Of a stretch of 64,000 nucleotides of DNA, positions 49,215-57,069 are shown piece after piece (the first letter of the stretch is position 1; every line of letters starts with the position of its first letter). The DNA is taken from contig JBFYKH010000027.1 of assembly GCA_041306075.1 (NCBI GenBank), positions 1-64,000 on the forward strand. Direction: 5' to 3'. The translations under genes and the position numbers were made by a program. Source of the DNA: JAHIYG01 sp041306075 (GTDB lineage Archaea; Altiarchaeota; Altiarchaeia; IMC4; SCGC-AAA252-I15). Under the pieces are notes generated by a model. That model was given only the letters and a program-made list of their open reading frames with translations. It had not been told where the DNA came from and did no database searches.

Positions 49215-50213
49215 ATGATAACGGTTGACGGCTCCCTCGGGGAGGGCGGAGGCCAGGTCCTGAGGACGGCAGTCGCCTTGAGCGCGGTCTCAGGCGAGCC
49301 GGTAAGGGTGTCCGGGATACGCAGAGGCAGGAGCAACCCGGGCCTCCGGCCCCAGCACCTGAAGGCGGTGGAAGGCGTCGGCCTCCTGTGCGACGCCTCT
49401 GTGGAGGGGTTGAGTGCCGGCTCCACGGAGGTCGCGTTCGCCCCGGGGGGAATCAGGGGCGGCGCCTTGAGCTTGGACGTCGGCACCGCGGGGTCGGCGA
49501 CGCTTGTTTTGCAGGCTCTCCTGCCGGTGGCCCTGTCCGCGCCGGCCGGCGTGGAGCTGACCGTCCGCGGAGGCACGGACGTCAGCGCGAGCCCGACAGC
49601 GGACTACTTCAGAAACGTGTTCCTCGGGAACCTCAGGTCCATGGGATGCGAAATCGAGGCCGAAACCGCATTGAGGGGATTCTACCCGAGGGGCGGCGGG
49701 GAGATACGGGTCAGCGTGAAGCCGTGGAAGAGGGGGAGGAGGGAGTTCCCGGAAAGGGGAGACATAGGGTCCATACGAATCCACAGCATCGCATCAGAGC
49801 ACCTTAGACTGCAGGAGGTCGCGGAGAGGCAGGTCAAAGGCTTCCTGAAGGCCGTGTCCCCGCTCCACAGGGTGGACGCCCCCGAACCAGCCTACGTCAA
49901 GTCCGAGAGCGTCGGCTCCGCAGTGACGGCAGAGGCGCGGTGCGGGGGGACTGTCGTCGGAGCCTGCGTCCTCGGGGAACGCGGACTCAAATCAGAGATG
50001 GTCGGGAGGATGGCTGGCGAAAGTCTGCTCGCCGAGCTCGCCCACGGAGCCCCGATAGACTCCCACATGACAGACCAGATAATCCCGTACCTCGCCATCG
50101 CCGGCGGCCGGGTGAGGGCGCCGCCCTTCACCGGACACGCGAAGACGTGCATCGAAGTCGCCAGGATGTTCGGCTTCGACGTCAGGTTCGAGGAGGGGTT
50201 GCTGACGGCCTGA
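49215..50213 (+). CDS. rtcA: RNA 3'-terminal-phosphate cyclase
   Basis: A 332-residue enzyme. MITVDGSLGEGGGQVLRTAV, SNPGLRPQHLKAVEGVGLLC and FYPRGGGEIRVSVKPW are signature blocks. The active histidine is expected in APIDSHMTDQIIPYLAIAGG. It converts RNA 3'-phosphate ends to 2',3'-cyclic phosphates, a step in RNA end repair. A TATA-like gtttaacaatc is centred about 27 nt upstream, interlocked with that of tmk. Downstream, a two-gene operon of the helical-repeat family converges on it. Confidence 0.95.
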   Translation: MITVDGSLGEGGGQVLRTAVALSAVSGEPVRVSGIRRGRSNPGLRPQHLKAVEGVGLLCDASVEGLSAGSTEVAFAPGGIRGGALSLDVGTAGSATLVLQALLPVALSAPAGVELTVRGGTDVSASPTADYFRNVFLGNLRSMGCEIEAETALRGFYPRGGGEIRVSVKPWKRGRREFPERGDIGSIRIHSIASEHLRLQEVAERQVKGFLKAVSPLHRVDAPEPAYVKSESVGSAVTAEARCGGTVVGACVLGERGLKSEMVGRMAGESLLAELAHGAPIDSHMTDQIIPYLAIAGGRVRAPPFTGHAKTCIEVARMFGFDVRFEEGLLTA

Positions 50214-50219
50214 ACCCGA

Positions 50220-50918
50220 CTATGCCTTAAACCTCTTCAGCGGAGGTACGGACTCCTGCCGCACATCCTCCCGCCCGGGCATGAGCCCGTTCACGTAGAG
50301 CAGCATGGAGGACAGGAAATCCCTGGACCCGGCCATCCTGTGCCGCTCGATATCGTCCCTGAACAGTATGAGGTCCTCGGCCGTCGGCTTAGCCTCCAAT
50401 CCGAGCCCCTTCAGGTGGTACATGGCCCTGGCGAGCATCATCCCGTTGCCGTCGGCTCTTGCATGGCCCACCACCTCCGGGAAGACCCTCCTCGTCTCAT
50501 CGTCCAATGCTACCGGCTGGCCTAATGCCGCCATCTGGTGGTATCTGACGATGGCCTGGAAGCCGTCCGGGTCGCTGAACACATGCCTCCTCATCGCCTC
50601 GGCGTCTTCTTCGGGTATCTTCTGGGGCCTGCCCATCTCCTCCAGGCAGTAGTACTTCGTCAGGAGCCCAACCGGATTTTGGCCCCGCCGGTCCCCGGGG
50701 ATTGACGCGACGACAGTCTTGACGTGCCTCTCATCGTATTGGAGGCCGAGCGCGTGCAGGCTGTGGAGCAGCCTCGCCAGGGTATGTGAGTCGGCCTCGT
50801 CCAAGCCCCTGGATAATAGCTCAGCGTCCTTCTCGGTGGGCCTCATCCAGTCGTACTCCAGCCGTTTCGGTGCAGACAGAAGCGGCGGCTCCTTGAAGCC
50901 TGTGATTCTGACCTTCAT
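50220..50918 (-). CDS. Helical-repeat paralogue family, member 5
   Basis: A 232-residue protein with N-terminal GFKEPPLLSAP and C-terminal SVPPLKRFKA. Units include LLHSLHALGLQYDERHVKTV, IVRYHQMAALGQPVALDDET and LARAMYHLKGLGLEAKPTAE. It overlaps the member-6 gene by 4 nt and is the last gene of that operon. The N-terminal motif is the most diverged in the family (EPPLL in place of GQPLL). Confidence 0.8.
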   Translation of the reverse strand: MKVRITGFKEPPLLSAPKRLEYDWMRPTEKDAELLSRGLDEADSHTLARLLHSLHALGLQYDERHVKTVVASIPGDRRGQNPVGLLTKYYCLEEMGRPQKIPEEDAEAMRRHVFSDPDGFQAIVRYHQMAALGQPVALDDETRRVFPEVVGHARADGNGMMLARAMYHLKGLGLEAKPTAEDLILFRDDIERHRMAGSRDFLSSMLLYVNGLMPGREDVRQESVPPLKRFKA

Positions 50919-51625
50919 CCCCGGTACCTCTTCAGGGGCGGAAGAGGAGGCGCCTTTCCCGCATCCTGAGCGGGCTTCAGGATGTTCGCGAGGTGGTTGT
51001 GGATTTGCGCGACTTTATCCCAGTCGTCGTCCAAGCGGAGGCTTTCAAGGGTCCTTCTCATCAAATCCATGTCCTCCCGCAGAAACGGCTCCGGCGAGCC
51101 CGCCTCCCTCAGGCTGTGGTGGAGTATCGCCAGTTCCAAGCCGCTATCCGACGCCCTGGACTTCGCAAGTTCCCGCCTCATCGCCGCTACGTCCTGCGGG
51201 CGCGGAGCGTACGGCAGAGCGACTTCCCTGGCCAGAAGGTACATCTGCGCCATGGCGACCGGAGTCTGCGAGGATATCCCGTCGAACAGCGCCTTAAGAC
51301 GAGCGTCTTGCGACGGCGTCCTCCTCGCTCCGAGGCCGACCCGGGCGGCGATGCCGGATAATATCAGGAGCGCCTCGCCCTCGCGGGTGGACTTCGCCAG
51401 GCGTCTTATCTTCGACTCCTCGTCGGCCGTCGGTTGACACGGCAGGCCCATGCACTTCAGCGTGTAGAGTGCGGCCGCTTGTGTGAGCACGTCGTCCCCG
51501 CCCCGGGCCCGCCTCAGGGACTCCTCTATCTCGGGCATGTCCCCGGAGGGTATGCGGTAGCCTCCCCTCTCGGGCGGCGGCTCCAGGAGCGGCTGCCCGC
51601 GGACGTCCCTGATTTTCACCGGCAT
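50915..51625 (-). CDS. Helical-repeat paralogue family, member 6 (first of operon)
   Basis: A 236-residue protein with DVRGQPLLEPPPERGGY at the N-terminus and LPPLKRYRG at the end. AALYTLKCMGLPCQPTADEE, MAQMYLLAREVALPYAPRPQ and LAILHHSLREAGSPEPFLRE show the second helix of each unit. A TATA-like cttataatcc is centred about 30 nt before the ATG, in a region shared with the divergent map gene. It is coupled to member 5. Confidence 0.82.
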   Translation of the reverse strand: MPVKIRDVRGQPLLEPPPERGGYRIPSGDMPEIEESLRRARGGDDVLTQAAALYTLKCMGLPCQPTADEESKIRRLAKSTREGEALLILSGIAARVGLGARRTPSQDARLKALFDGISSQTPVAMAQMYLLAREVALPYAPRPQDVAAMRRELAKSRASDSGLELAILHHSLREAGSPEPFLREDMDLMRRTLESLRLDDDWDKVAQIHNHLANILKPAQDAGKAPPLPPLKRYRG

Positions 51626-51697
51626 CGTACCACATAAACTATCCGGAGCCCGCGGATTATAAGCGATATTTAACGCGAAACAGGGATTATCTTACCT

Positions 51698-52591
51698 ATG
51701 GACGACAAGGAGCTCGAATCCTACAGAAAGGCCGGGAAAATCGCGAAGGAGACCCTGGAGTGGGCCTCCAAGCTCGTGAAGCCCGGGGTGAAGCTCCTTG
51801 AAGTCTGCGAGAGGATAGAGGGCAGGCTCGAGAGGGAGAAGGCGGGCAGCGCCTTCCCGGTCAACATATCCCTGAACGACGCCGCAGCCCATTACACGCC
51901 AAGGAGCAGGGACGAGGCCGTGTTCGGCGCCGAGGACGTGGTGAAGCTTGACATAGGAGTCCACGTGGACGGCTACATAGCGGACACCGCGACGACCATC
52001 GACCTGTCAGGGAAGCATACGGGCATGCTGGAGGCGAACCGGAGGGCCCTGGACGAGGCGATAGCCATCGCCAGGCCGGGCGTCTCAGTCAGTTCCATAG
52101 GCGAGACTATACAGGCCGTCCTCCTGGAGGCCGGATACAGGCCGATAGAGAACCTCACAGGCCACGAGCTGAAGCAGTACGACCTCCACGCCGGGCTCTC
52201 GGTGCCGAACATCAAGGTCCCGTACGACTGGAGGCTCAGGGAGGGGATGGTCCTCGCCTTCGAGCCCTTCGCCACCGACGGCGCCGGCCACGTAATAGAG
52301 TCCCGCGGAGCCGAGATATACTCGCTGCTGTCCGAGAGGCCGGTGAGGATGAGGGAGGCCAGGATGCTCCTGGAACTCGTAGGCGACAGGGGGGAGATGC
52401 CCTTCGCGGTCAGGTGGTACGCGGACAAGATTCCGCCCCTGAAGATAGGGCTCGTCCTCAACCAGCTGACGCAGCAGGGGATACTCAAGGCGTACCCGCC
52501 GCTCCACGACAAAGGCAAGGGCACGGTCAGCCAGTTCGAGCACACGCTGATAATCACGAAAGACGGCTGCGAAGTGACGACCGGCTCATGA
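51698..52591 (+). CDS. map: Methionine aminopeptidase type II
   Basis: A 297-residue pita-bread enzyme. The metal ligands are present: DIGVHVDGYIADTATTI (two Asp), NLTGHELKQYDLHAG (His), GMVLAFEPFATDGAG (Glu) and VSQFEHTLIITKDG (Glu). An insert between residues about 200 and 245 marks it as the archaeal/eukaryotic type II form. It removes N-terminal methionine from nascent proteins. A TATA-like atatttaacg is centred about 27 nt upstream. It is coupled to the CDF transporter by a 4-nt overlap. Confidence 0.95.
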   Translation: MDDKELESYRKAGKIAKETLEWASKLVKPGVKLLEVCERIEGRLEREKAGSAFPVNISLNDAAAHYTPRSRDEAVFGAEDVVKLDIGVHVDGYIADTATTIDLSGKHTGMLEANRRALDEAIAIARPGVSVSSIGETIQAVLLEAGYRPIENLTGHELKQYDLHAGLSVPNIKVPYDWRLREGMVLAFEPFATDGAGHVIESRGAEIYSLLSERPVRMREARMLLELVGDRGEMPFAVRWYADKIPPLKIGLVLNQLTQQGILKAYPPLHDKGKGTVSQFEHTLIITKDGCEVTTGS

Positions 52592-53445
52592 AAGGGGAAC
52601 ACGACGAGGCCAAGCGAATCCTAAAGTACGTCCTCGCCCTAAACATGGCGGTAGCGGCCGCGAAGGCCGCGTTCGGTCTGTGGGCCAACAGCCTGAGCAT
52701 GGTCGCCGACGCCGCGCACTCGCTCTTCGACGCGGCTGCCAACGTCATAGGCCTTGCCGGGCTGAGGATGGCTGGCAAGCCGCCGGACCACGGGCACCCG
52801 TACGGCCACGGGAAATTCGAGTCTCTAGCCACCGCCGGCATAGCAGCCCTCTTATTCCTGACCGCGATGGGCATAGTCCACGGAGTCATCGAGCGGGCAG
52901 GGTCGCCGGCAAGCCCGAACATCACCGCGGCTACGTTCATAGTCATGGCAGCCACCACAGCGTTGAACGTCATGGTCGCGGCCTACGAGGGCGGCAGGGG
53001 CCGCAAGCTCGGAAGCCAGATACTAGTCGCCGACTCGCAGCACACAAGAAGCGACGTCTACGCCTCCGCGGCCGTGATGACCGGGTTCGTCGCGGTGGGA
53101 GCGGGCTACCCGGTAGTAGACTCCGTGGTGGCCCTCCTCATAGCCGCCCTGATAGCGAAGACGGCCTACGGCATAATCAAGGACTGCTCCCTCGTGCTGT
53201 GCGACGCGTCGGCGCTGGACCAGAGGGCCGTGTGCAGGATAGTCGAGTCTGTGCCGGGGGTCCGCGGCTGCCACAGGATAAGGACGAGGGGGGCTGCGGG
53301 GAGGGTGTATGTGGACCTGCACGTCCAGGTGGCGGCGGACATGAGCGTCGAGCAGGCTCACGGCATCAGCGAGGACGTGGAGACGAGGCTGAAGCGCGAG
53401 TTCCGGGTGGTAGGCGACGTCGTAGTCCACATAGAGCCGGATTGA
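52588..53445 (+). CDS. Cation diffusion facilitator transporter
   Basis: A 285-residue transporter with six membrane segments. The metal site in helix 2 is SMVADAAHSLFDAAANVIGL (DxxH/SxxD pattern) and the helix 5 site is ADSQHTRSDVYASAAVMTGF. HGHPYGHGKFESLATAGIAA is the conserved cytoplasmic loop. The C-terminal 90 residues form the cytoplasmic dimer domain (VDLHVQVAADMSVEQAHGIS). It exports Zn, Fe or Mn in exchange for protons. MetAP, a metal enzyme, is encoded just upstream. Confidence 0.92.
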   Translation: MKGEHDEAKRILKYVLALNMAVAAAKAAFGLWANSLSMVADAAHSLFDAAANVIGLAGLRMAGKPPDHGHPYGHGKFESLATAGIAALLFLTAMGIVHGVIERAGSPASPNITAATFIVMAATTALNVMVAAYEGGRGRKLGSQILVADSQHTRSDVYASAAVMTGFVAVGAGYPVVDSVVALLIAALIAKTAYGIIKDCSLVLCDASALDQRAVCRIVESVPGVRGCHRIRTRGAAGRVYVDLHVQVAADMSVEQAHGISEDVETRLKREFRVVGDVVVHIEPD

Positions 53446-53454
53446 ATGGCCCGG

Positions 53455-54684
53455 CTACTTAGACGCTAATATCCTCTTAGCCTCGTCCACGCTCACCTTC
53501 CCTGAGGCGACCATCGCCTGCGCGACCCGGTCCGCGTCAGCCCCCGAGGCGCCGGCGTTGACCGCGATGTTGCGGGCGTGAAGCCTCATGTGCCCCTTCT
53601 GTATCCCCTCGGCGGCGAGCGCCCTCAGGGCCGCGAGGTTCTGGGCGAGGCCGACGGCTGCGAGGACTTCCCCTAGCTCCCTCGCGGACTTGACGCCTAG
53701 TATCCTGACCGCGGCCTTCGCGGCGGGGTGCGTCTTCGTGGCGCCGCCGACGAGGCCGACGGCGACCGGAATCTCTATGGAGCCTTCGAGGTCGCCCGCC
53801 TGGTCCTTGGACCATGTCGTGAGCGACGTGTACCTCCCGCCCCTTGAGGCGAAGCTGTGGCAGCCGGCCTCGACGGCCCGCGTGTCGTTGCCCGTCGCCA
53901 GGACGACGGCGGTGACGCCGTTCATGATTCCCTTGTTGTGTGTGACAGCCCGGTACACGTCCGCCCTGGCGAGCCTGTACGCCTGGACTATCCTGTCGAC
54001 GACCTCCGGGCCGCCTAGCGAGACTGCCGGCACCGTCACCGACGCCTTCGCGGTCCGAAGGAGCGCGTAGTTGGAGAGTATCTTGAGGATGACGCTGCCG
54101 CCCGAGAGCGCCTCTATCTTCGGCGCCAGGGCCTCGCACATGGTGTTCACCGCGTTCGCGCCCATCGCGTCGGCGACGTTCACCAGGATGTGGACGACCA
54201 GCATGTCCTCCACCTCCCTGACGTCGAGTCCGTCGACGCCGCCGCCGAACTTCACGAGCGTCGGGTCCAGGGACTCTGCGTACGCGACGAGCTCCGCCCG
54301 CTTCTCGAGTATCCTCTTCATCGCCCCCGGCTTCGGGTCCACGACCTGTATCTGGCCTATCATCACAGGCCTCGAGCTCTCCGCCTTGAAGCCTCCGCCC
54401 GCCGCCGCCATCTTCGCCGCGTTGCTCGCAGCCGCTATGACGGACGGCTCCTCCGTCGCCATCGGGACGAGGTACTCCCGCCCGTTGATTCGGAAGTTGA
54501 CGGCGATGCCGAGCGGCACCTGGAAGGCGCCGACCACGTTCTCAACCATCTTGTCGGCGGCCTCGAGGGTGAGCGAACCCCGGAGTGCATTCACCTCGTC
54601 GTCGGTGAGCTGGCACTCCGCCCTGACCTTCTCCATCCTCTCCGCCACAGGCAGCTTATAGAATCCGGAAAGCCTCGAACCCAT
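53455..54684 (-). CDS. hmgA: HMG-CoA reductase, class II
   Basis: A 409-residue enzyme of the mevalonate pathway, which makes archaeal isoprenoid lipids. SRLSGFYKLPVAERMEKVRA at the start and VADAMGANAVNTMCEALAPK place it in class II (Pseudomonas mevalonii/Staphylococcus type), not the class I form of most archaea. Catalytic residues are visible in PMATEEPSV (Glu), AVTHNKGIMNG (Lys) and HMRLHARNIAVN (His). A TATA-like catatattacc is centred about 27 nt upstream of the ATG. Class II in an archaeon points to transfer from bacteria, as known for Archaeoglobus and Thermoplasma. Confidence 0.93.
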   Translation of the reverse strand: MGSRLSGFYKLPVAERMEKVRAECQLTDDEVNALRGSLTLEAADKMVENVVGAFQVPLGIAVNFRINGREYLVPMATEEPSVIAAASNAAKMAAAGGGFKAESSRPVMIGQIQVVDPKPGAMKRILEKRAELVAYAESLDPTLVKFGGGVDGLDVREVEDMLVVHILVNVADAMGANAVNTMCEALAPKIEALSGGSVILKILSNYALLRTAKASVTVPAVSLGGPEVVDRIVQAYRLARADVYRAVTHNKGIMNGVTAVVLATGNDTRAVEAGCHSFASRGGRYTSLTTWSKDQAGDLEGSIEIPVAVGLVGGATKTHPAAKAAVRILGVKSARELGEVLAAVGLAQNLAALRALAAEGIQKGHMRLHARNIAVNAGASGADADRVAQAMVASGKVSVDEAKRILASK

Positions 54685-54714
54685 ACCCTTTAATATGACC
54701 GACGGGGGTAATAT

Positions 54715-55479
54715 ATGCTCATGCCCCGGGACAGGCTCGCCGCGTATTTCAGGCGTAAAAGACGCGTCCTAGTGGCCTATTCCGGGGGTGTCGACTCCGG
54801 AGTCCTCCTTAGGGGGGCCCGTGACGCCGTCGGCGACGGCGTCCTGGCGGTCACCTTCGACACCCCGACGACGCCCGCCCACGACCTCAGGTCCGCAGCC
54901 GAGACCGCGAGGAAACTCGGGGTGAGGCATCTCGTCGCCGGCTACGACGAGCTGTCGGACGCGAGGTTCATGGGGAACCCCGCAGACCGGTGCTACTGGT
55001 GCAAGAGGATGATGGCCGGCAGGCTCATGGGCATAGCCAGGGAGCATGGGATAAGGTGCGTGGTCGAGGGGACGAACGCCGAGGACCTGGAAGGCCACCG
55101 GCCCGGATACAAGGCCCTCAGGGAGGCGGGGGTGAAGAGCCCGCTCGCTGAACTCGGCCTCATGAAGGCGGATGTGAGAGCCCTCGCGAAGGAATACGGG
55201 CTCGACTGGAGGAGGCCTTCGAGCGCATGCCTGGCCTCGAGGATACGCACGGGCGTCGGAATCAGGAAGGAGACGCTGTCCGCCGTGGACGAGTCCGAGG
55301 ACTACCTCAGGTCGCTCGGGCTCACGCAGGTGAGGGTGAGGATAGACTCTGAGGAGGGCGATGTCGCGAGGATAGAGGCGGAACCCGGAGAGTTCGGCAT
55401 AATCATCAGGAACGCCGAAGCCATAACGAAGAAACTGCCGTTCAGGCGCGTCAGCCTCGACCTCAGAGGCTACTCGTAG
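54715..55479 (+). CDS. larE: LarE-like ATP-dependent sacrificial sulfur transferase
   Basis: A 254-residue PP-loop protein. The PP-loop VLVAYSGGVDSGVLL is at residues 18-32. NPADRCYWCKRMMAGRL, VVEGTNAEDLEGHRPGYKAL and RRPSSACLASRIRTGVGI are LarE signatures, the last containing the cysteine that gives up its sulfur. LarE makes the nickel-pincer cofactor of lactate racemase and related enzymes with LarB and LarC, which are not in the window. ATG 54721 is an alternative start and fits a TATA centred about 28 nt upstream slightly better. Confidence 0.9.
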   Translation: MLMPRDRLAAYFRRKRRVLVAYSGGVDSGVLLRGARDAVGDGVLAVTFDTPTTPAHDLRSAAETARKLGVRHLVAGYDELSDARFMGNPADRCYWCKRMMAGRLMGIAREHGIRCVVEGTNAEDLEGHRPGYKALREAGVKSPLAELGLMKADVRALAKEYGLDWRRPSSACLASRIRTGVGIRKETLSAVDESEDYLRSLGLTQVRVRIDSEEGDVARIEAEPGEFGIIIRNAEAITKKLPFRRVSLDLRGYS

Positions 55480-55799
55480 ACCGGCTCGTACGCCTCGTAG
55501 TCGTCTATGCCGTAGTCGTCGCCGCGGTAGTCCGGCAGCTCGACCTCCTGGTTGACGGAGGGTATGCCCTTCTTCTTGCCCCACGTGCACGCCGCGTTCA
55601 GGTAGTAGTCGCAGTAGTCGCAGCACTCATCCTTGTCGTCGCAGTGCTCGAAGTCCGGGCAGTGGCTGCAGCAGCGCACCGCCTTGCCCGCGGCCTTCGG
55701 GCGGGCCTTCTTCGCCGCCTTCACGGCGGGCTTCTTCAGTGTCTTCTTCGCTGCCTGCCCCTTCTTGGCGGGCTTGACTGTCTTCTTTTTTGTCGCCAT
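55470..55799 (-). CDS. Lysine/alanine-rich protein with cysteine cluster and acidic tail
   Basis: A 109-residue protein in three parts. The first 40 residues are a histone-H1-like Lys/Ala/Pro tail (MATKKKTVKPAKKGQAAKKT). The middle is packed with cysteines: CCSHCPDFEHC, then DECCDYCDYYLNAAC. The last 30 are acidic with many Asp/Tyr (YRGDDYGIDDYEAYEP). The tail could bind DNA or RNA and the cluster metal or Fe-S. ATG 55799 was chosen over the upstream MVWM. Next to it on the other strand is a YkgJ-type cysteine-cluster gene. No family recognised. Confidence 0.7.
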   Translation of the reverse strand: MATKKKTVKPAKKGQAAKKTLKKPAVKAAKKARPKAAGKAVRCCSHCPDFEHCDDKDECCDYCDYYLNAACTWGKKKGIPSVNQEVELPDYRGDDYGIDDYEAYEPVYE

Positions 55800-55872
55800 C
55801 CAAACCACGGAACTGAACGCCTATACTTTATGCCGTACTCCTATAAAAGCCGCTCCTCCGTATAGTCAAGAT

Positions 55873-56283
55873 ATGATTGAATGGTTCGTCCTCGGCATAG
55901 CCGCGTCGGCCGTGCTCGTCACCTTCGGGAGCCTGCCCGTGGTCCTGAAGGGCGTGGCGCTCGCGAGGAGGAGGGACCGGTTCAAATGCACCCTCTGCGG
56001 CAACTGCTGCAGGTTCAGGACGACGCCGCTCACCCGGGAGGACATTAAGAGGCTTGAGGCGGCTGGATACAGGGACTTCGCCGACACCTCCCAGGAGCCG
56101 AAGATGAGGAGGAACAACGGGAAGTGCGTGTTCCTGAAGGACGACAAGTGCGCGGTCCACGAGCACAGGCCGGAAGTATGCAGGGAATTCCCCTTCTTCA
56201 GGGAGTACGGCGTCTCTTACGCGAGGCGGGCAACATACTGCCCCGCCCTGGAGGAGTTGGAGTATGCGCGCAAAAGGGGCTGA
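55873..56283 (+). CDS. YkgJ-family cysteine-cluster protein, membrane-anchored
   Basis: A 136-residue protein with an N-terminal membrane helix (WFVLGIAASAVLVTFGSLPV) and a YkgJ domain: FKCTLCGNCCRFRTTPLTRE, CVFLKDDKCAVHEHRPEVCR and ATYCPALEEL. This family is proposed to bind zinc or an Fe-S cluster; its reaction is unknown. A TATA-like cctataaaag is centred about 28 nt upstream. Its end overlaps the AIR-synthase-like gene by 20 nt. Confidence 0.82.
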   Translation: MIEWFVLGIAASAVLVTFGSLPVVLKGVALARRRDRFKCTLCGNCCRFRTTPLTREDIKRLEAAGYRDFADTSQEPKMRRNNGKCVFLKDDKCAVHEHRPEVCREFPFFREYGVSYARRATYCPALEELEYARKRG

Positions 56284-57028
56284 CGAGCTCGCCTGGATGA
56301 GGGAACTCCTCTTTCCGCTAGACGACATGCTGAAGCCTGTCATGGGAGTCCGCGACTGGGACGACGCCGCATGCCTGGAATTCAACGGCAGACTGGTCGT
56401 GTCCGCAGACGGCCCCTATGCGAAACGGCTCGTCCTCAAGAGCGCCCTCATACACGCCGCCGGAGACGTCGTAGTCAAAGGCGCAAGGCCGCTCTTCGCC
56501 CTCGACACCATGATAGGCCCGGAAGAGGACGTCCGGGAGATGATTGAAGCGCTGAAAACGCAGGCCGAGGCGATGAGCATACCGTTGATTGGCGGCAACA
56601 CGCTCTTCGACGACGTCGAGCCCCGCTCTAGCATAACCGTCGCCGGACGGCTGGAGTGCAAGGAGCCTGTAAGGGACAACGGTGCGAAGGAGGGGGATGC
56701 CATAGTCCTCGTCGGCGAACCCATATGGGGGACGATGGACGAGAGGATGCCGAAGGCGAAGAAGCTCTTCACGACATGGCTTCAGGCCGTGAAGGAAACC
56801 GGCATCCACGCCGCCAAGGACGTCACCAAAGGCGGCCTACGCGCTGTCGTCAGGGAGATGGAGTGGAAAAGCGGAAGAAAATTCAAACTAGACGAGAAAC
56901 TACCCTACCCGAGCGGCCGCAACCTCGACAACTTCATCGCAACACTCACGGAAAACGAGTGCGTGAACCTCGAGAAAATCTGCGCCAAACACGGATGCAA
57001 ACTCACGAGGATAGGGACGGTCGGATAG
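56264..57028 (+). CDS. AIR synthase/PurM-related protein
   Basis: A 254-residue protein of the PurM/ThiL/SelD/HypE superfamily. The N-terminal half has VRDWDDAACLEFNGRLVVSA (Asp pair), HAAGDVVVKGARPLFALDTM and GGNTLFDDVEPRSSITVAGR. The C-terminal half has LVGEPIWGTMDERMPKAKKL and AKDVTKGGLRAVVREMEWKS. The family uses ATP to activate a carboxyl or selenide-type substrate. It is shorter than PurM, so a specialised enzyme is likely. A copy of its last 30 codons lies after the next gene, at 57729-57821. Confidence 0.82.
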   Translation: MRAKGADELAWMRELLFPLDDMLKPVMGVRDWDDAACLEFNGRLVVSADGPYAKRLVLKSALIHAAGDVVVKGARPLFALDTMIGPEEDVREMIEALKTQAEAMSIPLIGGNTLFDDVEPRSSITVAGRLECKEPVRDNGAKEGDAIVLVGEPIWGTMDERMPKAKKLFTTWLQAVKETGIHAAKDVTKGGLRAVVREMEWKSGRKFKLDEKLPYPSGRNLDNFIATLTENECVNLEKICAKHGCKLTRIGTVG

Positions 57029-57069
57029 AGTCGGCCTACGGATATATACGCTGAGTACAATAGGGGTAT

